From Actinomycetota bacterium (GTDB taxonomy: Bacteria; Actinomycetota; Actinomycetes; Nanopelagicales; Nanopelagicaceae), in NCBI GenBank assembly GCA_013205455.1, contig JABMMO010000145.1, positions 1 through 8,657 of the forward strand: 8,657 bases of DNA, read 5' to 3'. Shown in pieces: positions 1-5,532 of this stretch (its first letter is position 1; each line of letters starts with the position of its first letter). The notes beneath the pieces are model-generated. The model was not told the origin of the DNA. It did not search any database and saw only the letters and a program-made list of their open reading frames with translations. The translations under genes were made by a program, and so were the position numbers.

Positions 1-546
1 CATGCCGATACCGGTGACAATCAATTTGGCGCACTTGTTGGACATGGAACTCCAATGCGACGGTTAATTGATTCTGGCGCAGTGCGTGGCGATCGATTCT
101 TGCAATTGGGGCTACGCGGATATTGGCCAGATAGTAGAACCCTTGATTGGATGCGCGATCAAGGAATGCGTTCCTACGAAATGACTGAGATTCATCACCG
201 CGGCATGAAAGCAGTTCTAGATGAATCATTTGTAACACTTACTGATGGTTGTGAAGGTGTATTTCTTTCAGTTGATATTGATGTGGTTGATCCTGGGATG
301 GCTCCGGGAACTGGCACACCAGAACCAGGTGGCATGACCAGCAGAGAGTTATTGGAAGCGGTGCGTCGAATCTGTTTGGAACTTCCGATTGTTGGCGTTG
401 ATATTGTCGAAGTTTCGCCACCATTTGATAGCGCAGATATCACCGCGATGTTGGCTAATCGCGTGGTGCTAGAAGCGATAAGTGCAATTGCATTTAAACG
501 TACTGGTGGCGTCTATTCGCCGACTAGGAATTTACTGGATCGTTAA
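1..546 (+). CDS. speB: Agmatinase-family ureohydrolase, 5'-partial
   Basis: This is the C-terminal 181 residues of a manganese-dependent ureohydrolase, the family that cleaves agmatine or related guanidino compounds to an amine plus urea. Reading frame 1 is open from the first base, so the ATG at 55 is internal and the true start lies upstream of the window. The fragment opens with HADTG, matching the tail of the family DAHxDT metal motif (visible His1 and Asp3). Later comes SVDIDVVDPGMAPGTGTPEPGG, interrupted here only by naming: SVDID holds the other two metal ligands, visible Asp92 and Asp94 at about 274-282, followed by the DPxxxPGTGTPxxGG signature. VGVDIVEVSPPFD near the end is also typical. 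Roughly the first 150 residues are missing. The TAA stop overlaps the stop of the convergent gabT gene by 4 nt. Family membership is strong; the exact substrate (agmatine, 4-guanidinobutyrate or another) cannot be read from this half. The gabT neighbour makes guanidinobutyrase a fair alternative. Confidence 0.88.
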   Translation, partial: HADTGDNQFGALVGHGTPMRRLIDSGAVRGDRFLQLGLRGYWPDSRTLDWMRDQGMRSYEMTEIHHRGMKAVLDESFVTLTDGCEGVFLSVDIDVVDPGMAPGTGTPEPGGMTSRELLEAVRRICLELPIVGVDIVEVSPPFDSADITAMLANRVVLEAISAIAFKRTGGVYSPTRNLLDR

Positions 547-1886
547 ATCGCTTGCGCGATAGCTTGATCAAGGATCTCTAACGCTTCAACCAATAAGTTT
601 TCTGGCATTACTAGCGGCGGCAGTAATCGAATTACGTTTCCGTAAGTTCCAGCCGAAAGAATAAGTACGCCATTTACTTGGCAATATTTTACGATTGAGG
701 CGAGTGCGGTTGGGTTCGGTTCAATTCCGCCCGGCAATACTAATTCGATAGCTTGCATGGCACCGCGACCACGAACATCACCGATGATTGCGTATTTTTT
801 CTGCATGGCTAGCAGTGAATCCCGCATTATTTTTCCAAGGTGGAGTGCGCGATCACATAACTTTTCTTCTTCAATGGTTGCAATTGCGCCGAGCGCTGCC
901 GCGCAAGCGATTGGGGAGCCACCAAAAGTGCCACCTAACCCACCCGCGTGAATGGAATCCATTACATCAGCGCGACCAGTTACAGCAGCAAGTGGCAATC
1001 CACCCGCAATTCCTTTAGCGGTAGTAATTAAATCTGGAACTACACCTTCATCTTCACTGGCAAACATAACGCCAGTTCTAGCAAATCCAGTCTGTACCTC
1101 ATCTGCGATAAAGAGCGCTCCATTGTCGGTGCAGAATTTAGAAAGGCCAGCGATAAATCCTTTAGGTGGCACGATGAATCCGCCTTCGCCTTGAATTGGT
1201 TCAATCACAATTGCAGCGAGCCGATTTACGCCGATCTCTTTTTCAATTTTATGGAGTACAAGATCAAGCGCTTCGTTTGCGCAATTATCAGCACCGCCTG
1301 GCCAACGGTATGGATAAGCCATTGGCATCCGGTAAATCTCTGGAGTAAATGGGCCGAAACCATCTTTATATGGCATGTTCTTAGCGGTCATTGCCATCGT
1401 TAAGTTTGTGCGACCGTGATAACCGTGTTCAAATACCACAACCGCTTCCCGCTTTGTAAAGCGTCGGGCAATTTTTACAGCGTTTTCTAACGCTTCCGCG
1501 CCGGAGTTAAATAGCGCAGATTTCTTTTTACCAGTTCCTGGAGTTAAGCGATTTAACGCTTCGCATACTTCGATATATCCCATATATGGCGCAACCATGA
1601 AGCAGGTGTGGGTAAAAGCTTGCACTTGATCAATAACATTTTTCACAACACGATCGGCGCTATTTCCAACGCTAACTACTGCAATTCCAGAACCCATATC
1701 GATGATGGAGTTGCCATCGATATCAACGATCACACCGCCACCAGCTTTTTCAACCATTACTGGGATGGCCATACCAAGTGCTGTGGATACGGCATCGCTA
1801 CGCCGTTGCATTAAGGCTTGGGATTTTGGACCTGGGATAGCAGTTACTAATTTACGAACTTGCGGAATATTTGAACCAGTGGACAT
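543..1886 (-). CDS. gabT: 4-aminobutyrate aminotransferase (GABA transaminase)
   Basis: PLP-dependent class III aminotransferase, cytoplasmic, converting GABA plus 2-oxoglutarate to succinate semialdehyde plus glutamate. The 447 residues match full family length. SGAEALENAVKIAR (128-141) forms the cofactor phosphate loop and ends in Arg141, the counterpart of the E. coli GabT substrate-carboxylate arginine. IEPIQGEGG (228-236) carries Glu234, the counterpart of E. coli Glu211. DEVQTGFARTG (262-272) gives the pyridine-nitrogen Asp262. TTAKGIAGG supplies the Schiff-base Lys291. NVIR supplies Arg420, the counterpart of E. coli Arg398. Keeping all these residues supports GABA activity over acetylornithine or ornithine activity. 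The N-terminus RKLVTAIPGPKS is typical, supporting the ATG at 1886. No Shine-Dalgarno is seen before it; a -10-like TACACT lies 7 nt upstream, suggesting a leaderless message. It is divergent from dxr and convergent, with overlapping stops, with the ureohydrolase. Downstream use of succinate semialdehyde is not visible here. Confidence 0.95.
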   Translation of the reverse strand: MSTGSNIPQVRKLVTAIPGPKSQALMQRRSDAVSTALGMAIPVMVEKAGGGVIVDIDGNSIIDMGSGIAVVSVGNSADRVVKNVIDQVQAFTHTCFMVAPYMGYIEVCEALNRLTPGTGKKKSALFNSGAEALENAVKIARRFTKREAVVVFEHGYHGRTNLTMAMTAKNMPYKDGFGPFTPEIYRMPMAYPYRWPGGADNCANEALDLVLHKIEKEIGVNRLAAIVIEPIQGEGGFIVPPKGFIAGLSKFCTDNGALFIADEVQTGFARTGVMFASEDEGVVPDLITTAKGIAGGLPLAAVTGRADVMDSIHAGGLGGTFGGSPIACAAALGAIATIEEEKLCDRALHLGKIMRDSLLAMQKKYAIIGDVRGRGAMQAIELVLPGGIEPNPTALASIVKYCQVNGVLILSAGTYGNVIRLLPPLVMPENLLVEALEILDQAIAQAI

Positions 1887-1893
1887 AGGTGAG

Positions 1894-1899
1894 AGTGTA
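1894..1899 (-). promoter_or_regulatory. Putative leaderless -10 element for gabT
   Basis: On the minus strand the hexamer TACACT (TANNNT type) ends 7 nt before the gabT ATG, which would put the transcription start on or next to the A of the start codon. The intervening bases, CTCACCT, contain no Shine-Dalgarno. No good -35 hexamer lies 16-18 nt further upstream. Leaderless genes with TANNNT 6-7 nt before the start are common in Actinobacteria; applying that here is inference. Confidence 0.5.
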
Positions 1900-1922
1900 A
1901 CTACAATTAAGAAAAAGTTGAG

Positions 1923-1938
1923 CGTGATTTAAAGCACG
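1923..1938. promoter_or_regulatory. 16-bp near-palindrome, candidate operator in the gabT/dxr divergent region
   Basis: CGTGATTTAAAGCACG reads as two 8-bp half sites with one mismatched pair (A against G at the fifth position of each arm). It lies between the divergent gabT and dxr starts. If gabT is leaderless with its start at 1886, the palindrome centre is at about -44.5 relative to it, where activators often bind. It is about 85 nt from the dxr start. No regulator gene is adjacent, so the binding protein is unknown and chance occurrence remains possible. Confidence 0.3.
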
Positions 1939-2003
1939 AGGCGGCCCCAAGCCTTGCAATTCTACAATTTTGACCTTCGGCACAGAATTAATTTTTTCGT
2001 TGT

Positions 2004-2009
2004 TAAAAT
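2004..2009 (+). promoter_or_regulatory. Putative leaderless -10 element for dxr
   Basis: TAAAAT is followed by exactly 6 nt (AACCAC with the preceding base order ATAACCAC) and then the dxr ATG at 2016, so the predicted start point coincides with the start codon. No Shine-Dalgarno precedes the ATG. A TTGACC at 1970-1975 resembles a -35 box but is 28 nt away, too far to pair. This is likely the main promoter of the rightward gene train. Confidence 0.55.
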
Positions 2010-2015
2010 AACCAC

Positions 2016-3149
2016 ATGCGCGAGATTGTCATTTTGGGCTCCACTGGCTCAATCGGCCTGCAAGCTTTAGAGATTGTTGCCGCCAATCCTGGAAAATTCA
2101 AAGTAGTTGGCCTTGCATCAGGATCAAAGAATTTACAACTTTTACTTTCCCAAGCGAAAAAATTTAACGTTCCCATAGTTGGTACCACGGCCGATACTTC
2201 CGCGATAAAAGATGGAATTGCCGGAGTGCACGTTATTGATGGTGCTACCGCCGCCGCTCAAATTGCGTCACTGCCGTGCGACGTTGTATTAAATGGCATA
2301 AACGGTTCAATCGGATTAGAGCCAACTCTGGCAGCCCTTGCTGCCGGAAATTTAGTTGCGTTAGCAAATAAAGAGTCGCTAGTTGCAGGTGGCGATTTGG
2401 TTATGGCTTATGGCAGAGATCGAATAATTCCAGTTGATTCAGAGCACTCAGCGCTTTACCAATGCATGCTTGCCGGAAAGTTAAGTGATGTAAAAAAAGT
2501 TATTCTCACTGCAAGCGGGGGTCCATTTAAAGATCGTAGCGATTTATCCACGGTCACTATTGCCGAAGCTTTAACCCATCCAACATGGACCATGGGTAAC
2601 GTAGTCACAATAAATTCTGCGACTTTGGTAAATAAAGGGCTAGAGATTATTGAAGCACATTATTTATTTAATTTACCTTACGAAAAAATCGAAGCGGTGG
2701 TCCATCCGCAATCTGTAATTCACTCAATGGTGGAATTCAAAGACGGTTCTACTTTGGCACAGGCAAGCCCACCCAATATGAAAGGGCCGATTGGTTATGC
2801 CTTAGGTTTTCCGGATCGAACCTCAGATTTAATGGTTGCCATTGATTGGAAAGCAAAACATGAGTGGAGTTTTGAGCCGATCAATAATGAGAAATTTCCA
2901 GCCATTGATTTAGCGCGGAGGTGTGGTGATTTAGGTGGTGGCACAACTGCCATATTTAATGCTGCCAACGAGGTTGCAGTAGCAGCTTTTCTTGAAGGTC
3001 GCATTAAATTCACAGCAATTGTGGATAGCATCGAAACTGTGTTGCAGAAAATCGGAGCTGGTGCTCCTATAAAATTACGCGATCTTAAAGATGTCAGCGC
3101 TATCGAGAATGATGCCCGACGAGTAGCTCGTGAAACGTTAGGGGTTTAA
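2016..3149 (+). CDS. dxr: 1-deoxy-D-xylulose 5-phosphate reductoisomerase
   Basis: Cytoplasmic NADPH- and metal-dependent enzyme that converts DXP to 2-C-methyl-D-erythritol 4-phosphate, the first committed step of the MEP isoprenoid pathway and the target of fosmidomycin. Its 377 residues are near the usual length. ILGSTGSIG (6-14) is the NADPH-binding loop. NGINGSIGL (93-101) and ALANKESLVAGG (115-126) follow. PVDSEHSA gives the metal ligands Asp141 and Glu143, and NKGLEIIEAH gives Glu210, the counterparts of E. coli Asp150, Glu152 and Glu231. THPTW (187-191) is the active-site flap with His188. VVHPQSVIHSMV (228-239) is also characteristic. The ATG at 2016 starts four codons before the GSTGSIG-bearing strand, as usual. 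The gene heads the rightward run; its TAA is immediately followed by the GTG of rseP, with no intervening base. All key residues are present. Confidence 0.98.
   Translation: MREIVILGSTGSIGLQALEIVAANPGKFKVVGLASGSKNLQLLLSQAKKFNVPIVGTTADTSAIKDGIAGVHVIDGATAAAQIASLPCDVVLNGINGSIGLEPTLAALAAGNLVALANKESLVAGGDLVMAYGRDRIIPVDSEHSALYQCMLAGKLSDVKKVILTASGGPFKDRSDLSTVTIAEALTHPTWTMGNVVTINSATLVNKGLEIIEAHYLFNLPYEKIEAVVHPQSVIHSMVEFKDGSTLAQASPPNMKGPIGYALGFPDRTSDLMVAIDWKAKHEWSFEPINNEKFPAIDLARRCGDLGGGTTAIFNAANEVAVAAFLEGRIKFTAIVDSIETVLQKIGAGAPIKLRDLKDVSAIENDARRVARETLGV
3140..3144 (+). promoter_or_regulatory. Ribosome binding site of rseP, inside the end of dxr
   Basis: AGGGG lies within the last codons of dxr with a 5-nt spacer to the rseP GTG at 3150. 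It supports choosing this GTG start, which directly abuts the dxr TAA, and suggests translational coupling of the two genes. Confidence 0.55.
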
Positions 3150-4337
3150 GTGGGAATTCTTGGAGTAATTGCATTTGTAGTAGCACTGCTTTTTTCTGTG
3201 ATGGTTCATGAATTCGGTCATTACATAACGGCAAAACGGTATGGCATGAAAGTGACTGAATTTTTTCTTGGATTTGGCCAACGAATTTGGTCAACTACAA
3301 GAGGCGAAACTGAGTTTGGTATAAAAGTTATTCCGGCGGGCGGATATTGCAAGATCGTTGGGATGTCGCCACGAGAAGAGCTAGCGCCGGAAGATAGTGA
3401 TCGTGCTTTTTACAAAGCATCTTCAAAGCGGCGTCTAGTTGTATTAGGTGCGGGTTCGTTTAATCACTTTGTATTAGGAATTTTCTTACTTTTTGTTTTA
3501 ATTGCCGGTATCGGAACTTCACAAATACTACCAACAGTTGAAGAGACGCTGCCTTGTATTAGAACTACTGAGACCGTATGTCTATCAACTTCAGCGCCAT
3601 CCCCAGCTAAAGTTGCGGGAATCTTGGCTGACGATCAGATAGTTGGAATCAACGGGAAAGAAAATTTGAAGTGGTCGGAAATAGTCCCAATAATTCGCCA
3701 ATCTTCGGGTAAAGAAATTACGCTTTCAATCTTACGTAACGGTGAAAAGTTAGCGATTGCAGTAACTCCAGTACAGATCACATCAGATGGAAAAAGTTGG
3801 GGGATTATTGGAGTTAGGAATAAAGTCGGGCTAGTTCGAGAGAACCCGATATCTGCAAGCAAAGTATCGCTATTAATTACTAAAGATTTAGTAGTTGGCT
3901 CGGTTAAAGCCCTAGTTTCACTGCCAACCCAAATTCCATCTATAGTCCGCCAAACATTTGGTGGCGAAGCTCGAAATGCAAATGGTTTAGTCGGTATTGT
4001 CGGTGTTGCGCGAGTCTCAGCCCAAACTGCAAGTAGTGGTGCGCTTACTCTTCCTGAAAAAATTGTATCATTTGTGTTAATAGTTGCTAGCTTAAATATC
4101 TTTATTGGAATATTTAATTTACTTCCAATTCTGCCGCTAGATGGCGGACATATGGCGATCGCGATTGTGGAAGGGCTACGCCGAAAAATTGCGCTGGCTC
4201 GAGGGAAGCTTGATCCAGGTCCAATAGATGTAGAACGATTAACTCCAATTACGATGGTGGTTTTCGGCCTACTCGCAGCATTGACGCTACTGCTACTTGC
4301 CGCCGACATTTTCAATCCGATTTCGCTCGGACTTTAG
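3150..4337 (+). CDS. rseP: Site-2 intramembrane metalloprotease (RseP / Rip1 family)
   Basis: Polytopic membrane zinc protease that cleaves transmembrane substrates, in other bacteria anti-sigma factors, within the bilayer; the mycobacterial homologue is Rip1. The first membrane segment (about 3-22) runs into the zinc motif HEFGH (20-24). A re-entrant loop region has GFGQRIW and IPAGGYCKIVGM (61-72). A second membrane segment spans about 97-122. A PDZ-like extracytoplasmic domain follows at about 127-210 (SPAKVAGILADDQIVGING). NLLPILPLDGGH (323-334) carries the third zinc ligand, Asp331, and a last membrane segment lies at about 366-388. The 395 residues and single PDZ resemble the actinobacterial form, while E. 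coli RseP has two PDZ domains. Cys136 and Cys144 lie just before the PDZ on the outer face. The position between dxr and ispG is the usual actinobacterial arrangement. The substrate is not evident; no sigma or anti-sigma gene is nearby. Confidence 0.95.
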   Translation: MGILGVIAFVVALLFSVMVHEFGHYITAKRYGMKVTEFFLGFGQRIWSTTRGETEFGIKVIPAGGYCKIVGMSPREELAPEDSDRAFYKASSKRRLVVLGAGSFNHFVLGIFLLFVLIAGIGTSQILPTVEETLPCIRTTETVCLSTSAPSPAKVAGILADDQIVGINGKENLKWSEIVPIIRQSSGKEITLSILRNGEKLAIAVTPVQITSDGKSWGIIGVRNKVGLVRENPISASKVSLLITKDLVVGSVKALVSLPTQIPSIVRQTFGGEARNANGLVGIVGVARVSAQTASSGALTLPEKIVSFVLIVASLNIFIGIFNLLPILPLDGGHMAIAIVEGLRRKIALARGKLDPGPIDVERLTPITMVVFGLLAALTLLLLAADIFNPISLGL

Positions 4338-4351
4338 GGCAGAATAAGCAC

Positions 4352-5503
4352 ATGACCGATTTAGGAATGCCAAGCGCACCACCGCCAACGCTGGCGCCTC
4401 GTCGAAAGTCTAAGCAATTAAAAGTCGGCAGCGTTTTAGTTGGTGGCGATGCACCGGTAAGCGTCCAATCAATGTGCACCACGGTAACGTCTGATGTAAA
4501 TTCTACGCTGCAACAGATCGCAGAGCTAACCGCTTCAGGTTGTCAGATTGTGCGAGTAGCGGTACCGAGTCAAGACGATGCTGATGCGCTGGCACAGATT
4601 GCTAAAAAATCACAGATCCCAGTAATTGCAGATATTCACTTTCAACCAAAATATATTTTTGCGGCAATTGATGCTGGTTGTGCTGCGGTTCGAGTTAATC
4701 CAGGAAATATTAAACAATTTGATGACAAAGTTAAAGAAGTTGCGAAAGCCGCTGGCGATGCTGGGGTTCCGATTCGAATCGGTGTAAATGCCGGATCTTT
4801 AGATCCAAGGTTGTTAGCAAAATATGGCAAAGCCACCCCCGAGGCTTTAGTCGAATCCGCACTTTGGGAAGCTGGGCTATTTGAAGAACATGGCTTTTCC
4901 GATATAAAAATTTCGGTAAAACACCACGACCCAGTAGTTATGGTTAAGGCTTATCGATTACTAGCTGCAAAGTGCGATTACCCATTACATCTTGGCGTAA
5001 CCGAAGCCGGTCCACTTTTCCAAGGCACAATTAAATCTGCAACCGCATTTGCAATCTTATTAGCTGAAGGAATTGGCGACACAATTCGAGTTTCGTTATC
5101 GGCGCCACCAGTTGAAGAAATAAAAGTTGGATTGTCTATTCTAGAATCATTAAATTTGCGCCAACGAAAACTAGAAATAGTTTCTTGCCCTTCATGTGGC
5201 CGCGCCCAAGTCGATGTTTATTCTCTCGCGGAAAAAGTACAAGCGGGGTTACAAGGAATGACGGTGCCACTTCGGGTTGCAGTAATGGGTTGCGTTGTAA
5301 ATGGTCCTGGTGAAGCGCGCGAAGCCGATCTCGGTGTTGCTTCCGGTAATGGCAAAGGTCAGATTTTTGTAAAGGGTGAAGTTATTAAAACAGTACCCGA
5401 GGCTCAAATTGTTGAAACTTTAATTGAAGAAGCGATGCGTCTTGCTGAAGAAATGGAAGCTGCGGGAGCCGCCAGCGGCAAACCATCAGTAAATGTTCAT
5501 TAA
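4352..5503 (+). CDS. ispG: 4-hydroxy-3-methylbut-2-en-1-yl diphosphate synthase (GcpE)
   Basis: Cytoplasmic [4Fe-4S] enzyme reducing methylerythritol cyclodiphosphate to HMBPP, the penultimate step of the MEP pathway. The 383 residues match the two-domain bacterial form. The TIM-barrel part shows SVQSMCTTVTSDV (37-49), VIADIHFQPKY (91-101), VRVNPGNI (113-120), RIGVNAGSLD (142-151), SVKHHDP (188-194) and GVTEAGPLFQGTIKSA (215-230). The C-terminal cluster domain has SCPSCGR with Cys279 and Cys282, then GCVVNGPGEA with Cys314 and the fourth ligand Glu321. It begins 14 nt after the rseP stop. A good Shine-Dalgarno is absent: AGGG at 4336-4339 is 12 nt away. A weak -10-like CAGAAT sits 6 nt before the ATG. 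A second in-frame ATG at 4367 would remove only five residues, and neither start is decided by the sequence. Electron donor genes are not visible. Confidence 0.98.
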   Translation: MTDLGMPSAPPPTLAPRRKSKQLKVGSVLVGGDAPVSVQSMCTTVTSDVNSTLQQIAELTASGCQIVRVAVPSQDDADALAQIAKKSQIPVIADIHFQPKYIFAAIDAGCAAVRVNPGNIKQFDDKVKEVAKAAGDAGVPIRIGVNAGSLDPRLLAKYGKATPEALVESALWEAGLFEEHGFSDIKISVKHHDPVVMVKAYRLLAAKCDYPLHLGVTEAGPLFQGTIKSATAFAILLAEGIGDTIRVSLSAPPVEEIKVGLSILESLNLRQRKLEIVSCPSCGRAQVDVYSLAEKVQAGLQGMTVPLRVAVMGCVVNGPGEAREADLGVASGNGKGQIFVKGEVIKTVPEAQIVETLIEEAMRLAEEMEAAGAASGKPSVNVH

Positions 5504-5520
5504 TTTTCGTTAGTTCTCGG

Positions 5521-5526
5521 TAAGGT
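5521..5526 (+). promoter_or_regulatory. Ambiguous start signal for proS: -10-like hexamer or Shine-Dalgarno
   Basis: TAAGGT in the 29-nt ispG-proS gap ends exactly 6 nt before the proS ATG, the same spacing as TAAAAT before dxr, so it could be a leaderless promoter. The same bases contain AAGG (5522-5525), 7 nt before the ATG, which could act as a Shine-Dalgarno on a read-through message. The two readings cannot be separated by eye. Confidence 0.35.
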
Positions 5527-5532
5527 TGCGCC

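Noticed and set aside
55..57. ATG at 55 as the ureohydrolase start
   Set aside because: The frame is open to base 1 and the upstream codons encode HADTG, part of the metal-binding motif, so the gene is truncated by the window edge.
547..572. Hairpin ATCGC-TTGC-GCGAT followed by the palindrome CTTGATCAAG just after the ureohydrolase stop, a possible bidirectional terminator
   Set aside because: The stem is only 5 bp, no T-run follows on either strand, and the bases are coding for the C-terminus of GabT.
1970..1975. TTGACC as a -35 box for dxr
   Set aside because: No acceptable -10 lies 16-18 nt downstream, and the TAAAAT near the ATG is 28 nt away. The leaderless -10 alone explains the start better.
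2492..2499. Seven-A run in dxr (A AAA AAA G in frame) as a programmed frameshift site
   Set aside because: The reading frame continues cleanly through a full-length Dxr with conserved motifs on both sides, and no stimulatory structure or useful alternative product is apparent.
3635..4315. A 226-codon open frame on the minus strand opposite rseP
   Set aside because: It lies wholly antisense to a gene with all family motifs, its translation is rich in Ser, Thr, Ile and Pro without any recognisable domain, and no start signal is seen. It is a codon-bias shadow.
4317..4330. CCGA-N6-TCGG hairpin at the end of rseP as a terminator before ispG
   Set aside because: The 4-bp stem is too weak, no T-run follows, and the 14-nt gap to ispG favours co-transcription.
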